From contig NZ_AYZD01000016.1 of the NCBI RefSeq assembly GCF_001436755.1, positions 45,700-96,002 of the forward strand: a stretch of 50,303 nucleotides of DNA, in the 5' to 3' direction. This document shows, piece by piece, positions 1 through 8,109 of this stretch. The position numbers and the translations under genes are program-made. Below the pieces are notes generated by a model that searched no databases, was not told where the DNA came from, and was given only the letters and a program-made list of their open reading frames with translations. Origin of the DNA: Liquorilactobacillus aquaticus DSM 21051 (GTDB lineage: Bacteria > Bacillota > Bacilli > Lactobacillales > Lactobacillaceae). How positions within the stretch are numbered: the first letter of the stretch is position 1; each line of letters opens with the position of its first letter.

Positions 1-11
1 AAGTTAAGGAA

Positions 12-40
12 AGATTAAACTATTATGAGATAAATGTCAA
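12..40 (-). promoter_or_regulatory. Promoter at left edge, near-copy of the trpE leader promoter
   Basis: On the minus strand a -35 TTGACA (35-40) and a -10 TAATCT (12-17) are separated by 17 bp. The 13 bases after the -10 are almost the same as those after the promoter at 2441-2469. It points leftwards out of the window, downstream of trpG, so it should start a transcript for an unseen gene. Inference: the next gene may also have a T-box leader. Confidence 0.65.
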
Positions 41-47
41 TATAAAA

Positions 48-626
48 TTATTTTATTTTCAAAAAATTTTTAATAATTTTATTACCAACAGCTTGAGGAG
101 TCATAATTGACTCCGGATGAAATTGAACTCCAAAGAGTTTCTGTGATGCATTTGAAATTGACATAATATTGTTATCGTCAGACATAGAAGTTACAGTAAA
201 GGCATTTGGCAATGTCTGGGGATCAAGGACTAACGAGTGATAGCGAGCCGCCTTAAAATGGTGTGGACACCCAACAAACAGGGGATCATCATCGGCTGTT
301 TGCTGGATTAAAGAAGTTTTTCCATGCATTAACCGGGGTGCATGGTTAATTTTGGTGCCAAAGGCTGCAGCAATAACTTCTATTCCCATGCAAACACCAA
401 AAATTGGAATGTTATTTTTAAATTTTTTAACTAGATCAAGACTTATACCCGCATCTTTTGGAGAACCAGGGCCTGGAGAGATAAAAATATGATCTGGATG
501 TATCTGTTCAACCATTGTGCATGTTAGTTCGTCGTTTTTATATACCTGAACGTTGTCAGTCAAACTGCCAATTTGTTGATAAAGATTATATGTGAAGCTG
601 TCATAGTTATCAATTAAAAGTTCCAT
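48..626 (-). CDS. trpG: Anthranilate synthase component II (glutamine amidotransferase)
   Basis: This 192-aa class I glutamine amidotransferase supplies ammonia from glutamine to component I for anthranilate synthesis in the tryptophan pathway. The full domain is present: the oxyanion region SPGPGSP (50-56), nucleophile Cys79 in GVCMG, and His170/Glu172 in QFHPES. The start codon overlaps the last 17 bases of trpE and its Shine-Dalgarno GGGAGG lies inside trpE, so the two are translationally coupled. The family also serves aminodeoxychorismate synthase (PabA), but the partner's active site and the Trp-type T-box favour TrpG. It may serve both. Confidence 0.85.
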   Translation of the reverse strand: MELLIDNYDSFTYNLYQQIGSLTDNVQVYKNDELTCTMVEQIHPDHIFISPGPGSPKDAGISLDLVKKFKNNIPIFGVCMGIEVIAAAFGTKINHAPRLMHGKTSLIQQTADDDPLFVGCPHHFKAARYHSLVLDPQTLPNAFTVTSMSDDNNIMSISNASQKLFGVQFHPESIMTPQAVGNKIIKNFLKIK

Positions 627-2085
627 TGCTTTTTCCTCCCGTTACTTTATTGAAGGCTAGATCTATAGCACGTGCCTTGTTTAAACACTCTTGATATTCG
701 TGTCTGGGGATACTATCTGCAACTATGCCCGCACCTGTATGAATGATTGCTTTGTTATTTGTTTTATGGACCATTCTAATTCCAATACAAACGTCCATAT
801 CTCCATTGAAGCATAGGTAGCCAAAACACCCGCCATAAACTCCTCTTTTTGTTTTTTCGAGTTTATCAATAATTTGAATTGCTTTAATTTTAGGAGCGCC
901 TGATAAGGTTCCCGCTGGAAAGACAGACTCTAGAATATCTAAGACGCTTTTGCCAGAGTCTGCTATGCTTTGGATGGTTGAGGCTAAATGCATGACTTTG
1001 GCATAACGTTCCAGTTGAGCGTGAGCTGTAACGTGAACGCTTCCAAATTTGCTAACCTGTCCAAGGTCATTTCTTCCAAGATCAACCAGCATGTTATGTT
1101 CAGCTAATTCTTTAGGATCATGTTGCAGTTCGTATGCAAATTTTTGGTCTTCTACGAGATTTTTCCCGCGCCGGCGTGTTCCCGCTAGGGGATAAGTAGC
1201 AAGTTGTTCTGAAAATTTAGTAACCAGTGTTTCTGGTGAAGCACCTGCAATTTGAAAATCTTCTTGATGAAAGTAAAAATTGTAATGAGAAGAGTCGGTT
1301 TCAGCGAGCTGTTGTGCTACAGGAATTAACGATCCTTCAGCATGACAACTGTGTGGATTAGAATAGATTAATTGAAAAATATCTCCATTTTTGATATGCA
1401 ATTGTGCTTTAGAGATCCCAGCTGAAAAATCTTTTATGGAGTGTTGAAATTTAAAAGAAGATAATTGTACTAAAGTTGGCTTTTTTAATTCTTGTTTTAG
1501 TAGCATTAGTAGCTTCTGTTTAATCAAATTGAGTTTTTTGTAGGCCTGAATGTAGTTTTTACGCAAATTTTGACAATCAATATTTTGAATCAAGAACAGG
1601 CGCTGATCAGAATGACGATAGGCAATTACAAAGTCGCATAATAGAAGACCGGCATCTTCTAAATTATCCGGATTGGGATGCATAAAAGTGATTTTTTTAA
1701 GATAGTATTTTGTGTATTCATATCCAAAATAGCCAACTATCCCACCCGTGAAGGGCGGCAGGCCATGTATTTTAGGTTGCTTATATTTCATAAGCAATTT
1801 TTCAATATACATATGCGGGTCTTGTTTAATGACTTTTTTTGTGTTTGCTTTTCGGACGGATATCAAGCCATCAAGAATCGTTATACTGGCTTTAGGATTC
1901 AAAGCGAAGTAGCTGTATTTTTCTTTATTGTGAGAAGCAATGGTCAATTGGAAACAATCGCCTAGCTGATCACAGATTTGGGTTAGCTTAAAGATATCTA
2001 GTTCCTTTAGTTCAAAGGAGATGCTGAGCGGAATACACGGATACTTGTCTGCTAAGGGAGCGATACTTTCAAGAGTTTGTTTCAT
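610..2085 (-). CDS. trpE: Anthranilate synthase component I
   Basis: This 491-aa chorismate-binding enzyme converts chorismate plus ammonia to anthranilate. The C-terminal half carries the family signatures GGIVGYFGYE (114-123), PLAGTRRRG (299-307), ELAEHNMLVDLGRNDLG and FPAGTLSGAPK. Ala301 in PxAGTR is typical of TrpE; PabB enzymes have Lys there. The N-terminal tryptophan-feedback motif, normally FLLES, reads FQLTI (45-49), so the Trp-contacting serine is absent. The VLSQRF-like segment is also divergent (LIYSNPH, 239-245). The start has GGAGG seven bases upstream. It lies behind a T-box and overlaps trpG. Confidence 0.85.
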   Translation of the reverse strand: MKQTLESIAPLADKYPCIPLSISFELKELDIFKLTQICDQLGDCFQLTIASHNKEKYSYFALNPKASITILDGLISVRKANTKKVIKQDPHMYIEKLLMKYKQPKIHGLPPFTGGIVGYFGYEYTKYYLKKITFMHPNPDNLEDAGLLLCDFVIAYRHSDQRLFLIQNIDCQNLRKNYIQAYKKLNLIKQKLLMLLKQELKKPTLVQLSSFKFQHSIKDFSAGISKAQLHIKNGDIFQLIYSNPHSCHAEGSLIPVAQQLAETDSSHYNFYFHQEDFQIAGASPETLVTKFSEQLATYPLAGTRRRGKNLVEDQKFAYELQHDPKELAEHNMLVDLGRNDLGQVSKFGSVHVTAHAQLERYAKVMHLASTIQSIADSGKSVLDILESVFPAGTLSGAPKIKAIQIIDKLEKTKRGVYGGCFGYLCFNGDMDVCIGIRMVHKTNNKAIIHTGAGIVADSIPRHEYQECLNKARAIDLAFNKVTGGKSNGTFN

Positions 2086-2434
2086 GTTGTGTCCTCCAGT
2101 TTCTAAAAATTAGTTTACAAAAAAATCCGTCCATAACATGATCGTTAAGGACGGATTATTCCGCGGTGCCACCTTATTTTGGAATCAAAGAGAACGCAAA
2201 TAAAAGTGAATGCGAATTTGATCCCACGCTTACTAGAGTGCTAACACACTCCTGATAACTGACGTATATCGTACGTTGCGAAGTACTAACGAGAATTTAC
2301 CCGGTTTCATCGCACCCTCAGTGGTCCATTTAGCGGTCTGCGTTCAGCCAAATTTTCAGCAATATTGGCTCTCTGTGTGTGCACGGCTACCTTGATCTCC
2401 ACTTCAACGGTTTGCATGGACGAATATTTAAGTT
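2086..2434 (-). promoter_or_regulatory. T-box riboswitch leader, tryptophan specifier
   Basis: The conserved T-box sequence GGTGGCACCGCGG is readable on the minus strand (2161-2173), just before an intrinsic terminator. Upstream are an AGAGA-type Stem I motif (about 2368-2374) and a specifier region in which TGG (complement of 2326-2328) precedes ACC. TGG is the Trp codon, matching the downstream trpEG genes. Known mechanism: uncharged tRNA-Trp stabilises the antiterminator and allows transcription. The specifier was assigned by eye, without a computed fold. Confidence 0.9.
2117..2157 (-). terminator. T-box regulated terminator ahead of trpE
   Basis: On the minus strand the arms AATCCGTCC and GGACGGATT (2149-2157 and 2124-2132) form a 9-bp stem with an inner TAAC/GTTA pairing, followed by a run of T (2117-2125). 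It follows the T-box sequence directly, as expected of the OFF conformation. Confidence 0.9.
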
Positions 2435-2440
2435 AAAGAA

Positions 2441-2469
2441 AGATTAGAATAATTAGAGCAATTTGTCAA
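2441..2469 (-). promoter_or_regulatory. Promoter of the trpEG T-box transcript
   Basis: On the minus strand -35 TTGACA (2464-2469) and -10 TAATCT (2441-2446) are 17 bp apart. The start of transcription is expected near 2434, just before Stem I of the T-box. Confidence 0.8.
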
Positions 2470-2476
2470 TAGCTAA

Positions 2477-3445
2477 CTATTCTAATCTTATTTTTGTAAC
2501 TTCTCCAGAAGACAAAGTTGTTCCATCGTCAAGAACGATTTCTCCTTGACGATTGATTTGTTCAACATAGCCGCTAAATTGGTTATGACCCTGAGTGATA
2601 GTAACTTTTTTGTTAAGAACAGCCGAATGGGCACGATACTCATCTAAAAAAGCACCTGTTTCGTAGTGTGGGTAAAGTAAAAAAAATTCTTGTAAAACGG
2701 CTGCAATGAATTCGTTGCGGGAAACAGAATAAGTTTTAGCAAAACTATGCAATGAGCCTGCTCTTTGTTGAATCTCTGAAGGCATATCGCTAACATCAGT
2801 CGAGTAATTGATACCGATCCCAATTACAATTTGCTTAATATACCGACTTTCAATATCTGCAATTCCTTCAGTTAAAATACCGACAATTTTTTTCTTGTCA
2901 ATCAAAATGTCATTAACCCACTTAATACTAGGAGTGGTGTGCAATTTTTTTTCAATAGCTCGGGAGACAGCTGTTGCCGTAGCAGTGGTCAAGAGCCCAG
3001 GATTTAGCAAGGTCGAAGAGTTTTTTAAAAGTAAGCTCATGTAAATACCAGTGTTAGGAGAAGTAAAGGCACGTCCATAACGTCCATAACCTGCGGTTTG
3101 TTGATCACTGATAATGACTAGAGGTAAATTTTCATCAGTTTCAATGCTTATTTCTTTTGCACGAGTATTTGTAGATGAAATTTTATCGTGCATTTCGAAA
3201 TCAAGGATTCTATTTGTGTTGGCAGGTAAGTAGCGCCTAATAACGAATTCATTTAGGATTCCATTATCTTTGTACTTGTACCCAACATGTGGTTTGCTCT
3301 CGATTTGATAGCCCTTTTGTTTTAGGGTTTTGATGGCCTTCCAAATAGCAGTTCTTGAAATTGAGAGTTTCTGTGCTAGTTGTTCGCCGGAAATAGGCTG
3401 GTCACTTAGTGAAAGTTCCTGCAGTACGAGTTGATTAGTCTCCAT
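2477..3445 (-). CDS. birA: Bifunctional biotin-protein ligase / biotin repressor
   Basis: This 322-aa enzyme makes biotinyl-AMP and transfers biotin to carboxylase carrier domains. The N-terminus (about 1-65) is a winged helix-turn-helix (ISGEQLAQKLSISRTAIWKA), so it is probably also a DNA-binding repressor, as in the group II ligases of E. coli and B. subtilis. The ligase core shows GYGRYGRAFTSP (biotin/ATP loop, about 119-130) and KWVNDILIDKKKIVGIL (about 174-190). A small SH3-like C-terminal domain follows. The start has AAGGAG eight bases upstream and a strong promoter. No biotin gene is seen nearby. Confidence 0.92.
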   Translation of the reverse strand: METNQLVLQELSLSDQPISGEQLAQKLSISRTAIWKAIKTLKQKGYQIESKPHVGYKYKDNGILNEFVIRRYLPANTNRILDFEMHDKISSTNTRAKEISIETDENLPLVIISDQQTAGYGRYGRAFTSPNTGIYMSLLLKNSSTLLNPGLLTTATATAVSRAIEKKLHTTPSIKWVNDILIDKKKIVGILTEGIADIESRYIKQIVIGIGINYSTDVSDMPSEIQQRAGSLHSFAKTYSVSRNEFIAAVLQEFFLLYPHYETGAFLDEYRAHSAVLNKKVTITQGHNQFSGYVEQINRQGEIVLDDGTTLSSGEVTKIRLE

Positions 3446-3478
3446 TTTGATTACTCCTTAAATTGTTGTACTATCTGG

Positions 3479-3507
3479 ATTATAAATAAAGGTCTATTAA
3501 AGTGCAA
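3479..3507 (-). promoter_or_regulatory. birA promoter
   Basis: On the minus strand -35 TTGCAC (3502-3507) and a perfect -10 TATAAT (3479-3484) are 17 bp apart, about 35 bp before the birA start codon. Confidence 0.8.
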
Positions 3508-3652
3508 AAAAAATAAACAATGTTTTGCTGCAAGTGAGGGTAATTTCAGAAAAACAATGATCTATTTTGTTTAAGAATATAGTATCTACTTTGTTTTAAA
3601 ATGTTGGCCGTGTTATTTTGGATAAGAGATTAAGGAGAGGAAGCAGCATGAT

Positions 3653-4753
3653 ATGAAGGTCAAAAAAAAGGATTTTATTAAAGGAATGCTCATTGTATTG
3701 AGTGGGTGTTTACTTTATCTGTTTGTCGTTAATGATGCTTTTTTGTATAAGCAGCCTATTTTGAAAATAACACGTGTAAAAAATAGTAAGACGGACAAAA
3801 TAGTTGATGAGTTTAAGAATCGCGATCAGCAAACAAGCCAGATCATAACAGGAAAAATATTAAATGGTAATGAACAAGGGAAGTCATTCGAAGTTCATAA
3901 TACATATACTTGGTCAAGAGGAATGGATCAAAGATTTTATACAGGACAGCAGGTTTTTGTTAACATCTATCAGAAAGGAAAAGGTAAAACAATTTCGATT
4001 TCGCACTATAAACGTGATACCTACTTACTAATGTTATGTTGGTTGACGTTGATGTTGTTGTTTATAGTCATGCGAAGTGATGGGTTGCGCTCAATTGTAA
4101 GTGTAATTCTCAACTTTGTTTTATTTTTGATTGTTGTTCAAATTGATGTAATGTGGAATATAACTTCCTTTTTTTGGATTTATGCGATTAGTGCAGTTAT
4201 TTTTACAGCCTTGACTCTAATGCTTGTGATCGGGTGGAATAAACAGTGTCTAGTAACATTTATAGCAATTTTTTTTGGAACAGCGATGGCACTCCTTCTC
4301 ACAGTAGCAGCGATGTGGCTGACTAAGGATAAGGGTATGCATTATGAAGCCTTGGATTTTGCAACACAAGCTCCTAAGCAGCTTTTTTTATCTGCTAGTG
4401 TAATTGGCTTACTAGGAACGGTGATGGATGCGGCAACGGATATTGTTTCGACACTGTTTGAACTAAAGAGGAGTCAACCAGGGATCTCATTTAAGAAGTT
4501 GTTCAATTCTGGTAGACAAGTTGGGAAAAAGATTATGGGGCCATTAATCAATGTTTTACTGTTGATTTTTTTTGCTGAGACTTTTACATTAGCAGTGCTT
4601 TATTTTAGAACTGGAAATTCATTTGGTTATACGTTTGAATGGACAATGTCGCTAGGGCTCGTTCAGGCAGTTATCAGTGGTATTGGGATCACTTTAGTTA
4701 TTCCATCTGCTAGTTTTTTAGCCGCCGTCGCTTTAAGGGGGAGTAGTAGATGA
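3653..4753 (+). CDS. YibE/F family membrane protein (first of pair)
   Basis: The 366-aa protein belongs to the YibE/F family, whose function is not established. It has an N-terminal membrane segment (about 13-31), an extracytoplasmic stretch of about 90 residues, then about seven hydrophobic segments. Conserved features include GTVMDAATDIVSTLFEL in the second half. The start ATG lies 13 bases after AAGGAGAGG; a three-codon ORF (ATG-ATA-TGA, 3648-3656) sits between and overlaps the start. It overlaps the next gene by 4 bases (ATGA), so the two are coupled and probably form one complex. Confidence 0.85.
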   Translation: MKVKKKDFIKGMLIVLSGCLLYLFVVNDAFLYKQPILKITRVKNSKTDKIVDEFKNRDQQTSQIITGKILNGNEQGKSFEVHNTYTWSRGMDQRFYTGQQVFVNIYQKGKGKTISISHYKRDTYLLMLCWLTLMLLFIVMRSDGLRSIVSVILNFVLFLIVVQIDVMWNITSFFWIYAISAVIFTALTLMLVIGWNKQCLVTFIAIFFGTAMALLLTVAAMWLTKDKGMHYEALDFATQAPKQLFLSASVIGLLGTVMDAATDIVSTLFELKRSQPGISFKKLFNSGRQVGKKIMGPLINVLLLIFFAETFTLAVLYFRTGNSFGYTFEWTMSLGLVQAVISGIGITLVIPSASFLAAVALRGSSR

Positions 4754-5508
4754 CAACAATGACTTTTTTGACCTTTATTTTGGCTTTTTTGATGTTTGTG
4801 GCAGGTGGACGTAATGGTATATATTCTTTTTTTAGTTTGGTGATTAATTTCTTTCTATTGTTTATAACCATCATTTTAATTGCCGGTGGAGTTCCAGCGA
4901 TTGGAGTATCATTTTTTAGCGGGGTCTGTATTTTGGCAATTACAATCTATATGGGCAACAGTGAGGGAAGTGAAGCTGATATTGCTTTTATAGCCACGAT
5001 ACTTGTGATGGTAATTATGCTGCTTTTGATTATCCCCTTTGAACATCTAGCGCAGGTTCAGGGTTTCAGCAATGAAGACTCTGAGGAAATTGAAGCCTTT
5101 AATCTGGCGATCGGTGTTAATTTTGAATCAATTATGATTTCAGCTGCGGTTCTAAGCACATTAGGTGCGATAGCTGAAGCTGCAATTGCAATTGCAAGCG
5201 GTCTTCAAGAGATAATTGAACAAAAACCTGAGATTGAATTAAGCGATCTGCGTAGAAGTGGAAGAAATATAGGAAAACAAATCATGGGAATGACCTTTAA
5301 TACATTGTTTTTTGGCATGTTTGGAGGGAATCTAGCGCTGTTTATCTTATTGTATAAGTTACAAGCTACATTTGGATATTATCTGAACTCCAAAATTTTT
5401 GTAGGAGAAACGATGCTTGTGCTTTATGCATCTATAGCAGTGATTATGATTATTTGGATTACGAGTGAGCTGATGGTCCATAAGTTGGCTAAACAACGCA
5501 ATAGATAA
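4750..5508 (+). CDS. YibE/F family membrane protein (second of pair)
   Basis: This 252-aa integral membrane protein has about six or seven transmembrane segments. It carries the same type of motif as the upstream protein (LSTLGAIAEAAIAIASGLQE), followed by a cytoplasmic loop with RRSGRNIGKQIMG that parallels NSGRQVGKKIMG in its partner. The two look like halves of one family. The start overlaps the upstream stop. Function unknown; the paired arrangement is common in Firmicutes. Confidence 0.85.
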   Translation: MTTMTFLTFILAFLMFVAGGRNGIYSFFSLVINFFLLFITIILIAGGVPAIGVSFFSGVCILAITIYMGNSEGSEADIAFIATILVMVIMLLLIIPFEHLAQVQGFSNEDSEEIEAFNLAIGVNFESIMISAAVLSTLGAIAEAAIAIASGLQEIIEQKPEIELSDLRRSGRNIGKQIMGMTFNTLFFGMFGGNLALFILLYKLQATFGYYLNSKIFVGETMLVLYASIAVIMIIWITSELMVHKLAKQRNR

Positions 5509-5541
5509 ATAGCATTAATATTAATGATATGGACTACGTGT

Positions 5542-5547
5542 TATAAT
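5542..5547 (+). promoter_or_regulatory. -10 element of the lipoprotein gene
   Basis: A perfect TATAAT lies about 40 bp before the start of the lipoprotein gene. The -35 region is poor (AT-rich, no TTGACA-like hexamer at 16-18 bp), so strength is uncertain. Confidence 0.5.
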
Positions 5548-5586
5548 GAATCCATAAAGTTGCACTAGTTCAAGGGGATGAATGAA

Positions 5587-6600
5587 GTGAAGAATATCAA
5601 GCAAAAGTTTTTTAGAGGAGCAGGGGTTGCTGCATTAGCAGTATTATTGGTTTCGTGTTCCGCAGATCAAAGTAGCAAAAAAGCAGAGCAGAATTCCTCA
5701 AGCAGGACATCTTTAGCGACTGAGGGATATCAAAAGGCACTTGTTGATCTTAGAAATAATGCACCACAGCAAGCATACAGTAGGTTGGAAAAAGTGGTTG
5801 AAAAAGATTCAAAGAACACAAAAGCCAAGAGTTTGTATCGGAATTTAGGTTACTTGCTGAAGGCCAAAAAGGCTGTCACAGAGAATAAACTTTCAAAAGC
5901 CGGTGAGTATCTGGCTAAGCTTGATAGGGTGAACACACCTAAGAGTTTGGTGAAACAGATTAATGCTGTTAAGAAAGAATATCAATCTGCTAATCTTGCA
6001 CGAGTATATTATGCTGAAATAGGTAATTACTATAATGCACAAAAACTTTCAGCAGCAGGTGGGAGTCTGGAGGCACTTAAATCCTTACCATCACGTTATC
6101 AAGTAGTTGCCGCATACCAAACTAAAGCACAAAAATATGAAGGTTTGATTGCTCAAGCACAATCGGCAAGCGGAACATCGGCAACTAGTTCAAGCAGTTC
6201 CGAGAGTGCAACTAATACTGTTTCTAGCAGTTCTAGTGCACAATCAAGTAGCGGGTACACCAATGCAAGAAACTCAAAAATTGTTAGTTCAGAATATGAG
6301 AAAAAAACAGGCAGTTCAATTTCTTCCGCGACAAATAGTCAAGTTTCTTCCGTTGCTAGTGATCTAACTGATACAGAAGTTTTAACCAAATTTCGAGCAG
6401 CATCAGGAATACCGCAAGAGGCCGGGGATCAGTACTACGTTCAAAAAATAGATAGCAATAATTATCAGATTGAAATTAGACATACAAGCCCAAATAACAC
6501 GGCGGTTTCGAATTTGAAGGGAATGTACCGTTTTGCAGTTTCGACTCAAGTTGTTCAAAAAATGAATGAGGTTTCTGGAGAGTATGTTCGCGTAAATTAA
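5587..6600 (+). CDS. Ser-rich lipoprotein of unknown function
   Basis: I chose the GTG at 5587 because AAGGGG (5572-5577) abuts the ATG at 5578 but sits 9 bases before this GTG. The 337-aa product begins with a lipoprotein signal peptide: charged MKNIKQK, a hydrophobic core and lipobox LVSC with Cys24. A helical, Lys/Ala-rich region (about 45-190) that may contain TPR-like repeats follows, then a Ser/Thr-rich linker (about 190-245) and a compact C-terminal domain (about 250-337). It should be anchored outside the membrane. No function can be named. Confidence 0.8.
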   Translation: MKNIKQKFFRGAGVAALAVLLVSCSADQSSKKAEQNSSSRTSLATEGYQKALVDLRNNAPQQAYSRLEKVVEKDSKNTKAKSLYRNLGYLLKAKKAVTENKLSKAGEYLAKLDRVNTPKSLVKQINAVKKEYQSANLARVYYAEIGNYYNAQKLSAAGGSLEALKSLPSRYQVVAAYQTKAQKYEGLIAQAQSASGTSATSSSSSESATNTVSSSSSAQSSSGYTNARNSKIVSSEYEKKTGSSISSATNSQVSSVASDLTDTEVLTKFRAASGIPQEAGDQYYVQKIDSNNYQIEIRHTSPNNTAVSNLKGMYRFAVSTQVVQKMNEVSGEYVRVN

Positions 6601-6661
6601 TGTGGGCGCCAACAATATTGCCAGACAGATGATTAACAAATCAATTTTATTGGAGAAGGGT

Positions 6662-7027
6662 ATGCAGTGGTTTAGAAGAAAAATATATTTAAAAACGCTA
6701 GCGGCAGTATTGTTGCTTGCAATAGTTTGTGTAATAGTGGCGCGCTTGGGGTATAAGCAAGTGCTGGTTTCAAATATTTTATTTATGGTAGGTCTTTTTG
6801 GGGTGTGTATCAGTATAGTTGATATCTTGTTGAAAGCTCATCTGTTAGCAGGATGGTTTAGGCATAGGAAAAAAGGGGAAACGGATGAAGAGTACCAAAA
6901 AAATAAAATTAACGTCAGAAAAGTCGGCAGTTTAAAAAATGCACCAATTCGAAGTAGCAAGTTCGGCAGTAGCTGTTTAGCTGCGGGATGTATTTTTATT
7001 TTTTGTGCAGTCCTAGCAACTTTGTGA
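6662..7027 (+). CDS. Small membrane protein, DUF3899-like
   Basis: The likely start is the ATG at 6662, preceded by GGAGAAGGG; upstream in-frame GTG 6602 and ATG 6629 lack such a site. The 121-aa protein has two transmembrane segments near the N-terminus, a basic cytoplasmic loop (RHRKKGETDEEYQKNK) and a third segment at the very C-terminus. This arrangement resembles the DUF3899 family, which has no known function. It follows the lipoprotein gene by about 60 bp and is probably co-transcribed. Confidence 0.7.
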   Translation: MQWFRRKIYLKTLAAVLLLAIVCVIVARLGYKQVLVSNILFMVGLFGVCISIVDILLKAHLLAGWFRHRKKGETDEEYQKNKINVRKVGSLKNAPIRSSKFGSSCLAAGCIFIFCAVLATL

Positions 7028-7182
7028 TGTTTCAGAGAGCAAATTCATGACTGAAATATTAGAGCTATAATCTGCTAGCGGGTGAATAAGTATTTTTTTC
7101 GTAATTTAGCTAATCATGGAAAGTAGAAATGCATCAGTAGTTGTTAAGTTGTTTTTGAATATTAATTTCTATGATACAAGTT

Positions 7183-7223
7183 CACAAAGGAGGCTGAGTC
7201 AAAATGACTCAGCCTCCTTTGTG
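7183..7223. terminator. Perfect 19-bp hairpin between convergent genes
   Basis: Arms at 7183-7201 and 7205-7223 are perfectly complementary over 19 bp with a 3-base loop. The core GGCTGAGTCA resembles the long terminator hairpins common in lactobacilli. It separates the plus-strand small membrane gene from the minus-strand nitroreductase. T-runs are short on both sides, so termination is inferred from stem strength and position. Confidence 0.7.
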
Positions 7224-7265
7224 TGGTTACAATTAAAAGTAATCTTGTGGCGTTCTGCCTTCTAC

Positions 7266-7907
7266 TTACAAAAATTCTGTTAATGTCGTTGCATCATATC
7301 TGGTAGTTAGTAATGGCTTTTCTGCCATTTTTCCAATTGCAATTCCCATCACTGGAATATAACGCTTTGGATCAAGCCCAAGTACCGGAACAATGTTTTC
7401 AAAATCGACACCTGAAAATGGATTGGTATCGTATCCGTGAGCACGAGCAAGTAACATTAGCTGCGTAGCAACAATTGAACTATCGATTGTTGCATCAAGC
7501 TTTAAAAAATCAGATGTTGCATTTTCATACAATGGCAAAAATGTACCAAAGATTTGATCTAAGCGTTCCTTGGTTATTTTGTGATCTTCATAGACCTTCT
7601 GCCATACATCACGATAAACCACATGTGATTGTGTATCACCAACAACAAAAATGATGGCTGAAGCCGTATCTATTTGAGGATAATTAAACTTTAGCACTGC
7701 TTTCTTTATTTTTTCTTTTGCTTTTGGCGTGTCAATCACAACAAAATGCCATGACTGCAAATTACATGCAGAAGGAGCAGTTGTCGCTTCTGTAATTAGA
7801 GTTTGCAATTCTTCGCGCGTTATTTTCACCGTTGGATCAAATAAACGAACAGAGTGGCGGTTAAGAATTACATCGGCAAAATCATTATTAACAAAAACTT
7901 TCTTCAT
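7266..7907 (-). CDS. Nitroreductase family protein
   Basis: This 213-aa FMN-dependent oxidoreductase shows the family N-terminus NRHSVRLFDP (17-26, phosphate-binding Arg/Ser) and the SACNLQSWHFVVI segment (about 46-58) that lines the flavin. The C-terminal part has PVMGIAIGKMAE. Likely substrates are nitro-compounds or quinones, with NAD(P)H as donor; the physiological substrate cannot be read from the sequence. The start has AGGAGG eight bases upstream. Confidence 0.85.
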   Translation of the reverse strand: MKKVFVNNDFADVILNRHSVRLFDPTVKITREELQTLITEATTAPSACNLQSWHFVVIDTPKAKEKIKKAVLKFNYPQIDTASAIIFVVGDTQSHVVYRDVWQKVYEDHKITKERLDQIFGTFLPLYENATSDFLKLDATIDSSIVATQLMLLARAHGYDTNPFSGVDFENIVPVLGLDPKRYIPVMGIAIGKMAEKPLLTTRYDATTLTEFL

Positions 7908-8109
7908 AACAATATTCCTCCTAGTTAATTAATATAGTTATAGTGCCACTTATTTGGATAAAAAAGCAGTGACTATGATATGCAGGTATTAAGTTAGACG
8001 TTGTTGCAGTGATATTCACTTTTCCAACTTCAACAGGTTAGACATCAGATCACCTCAAGCCAATTATCTGACGTTTAAAAGCAAGATCGTTGGTAACTTG
8101 GAACACGGA

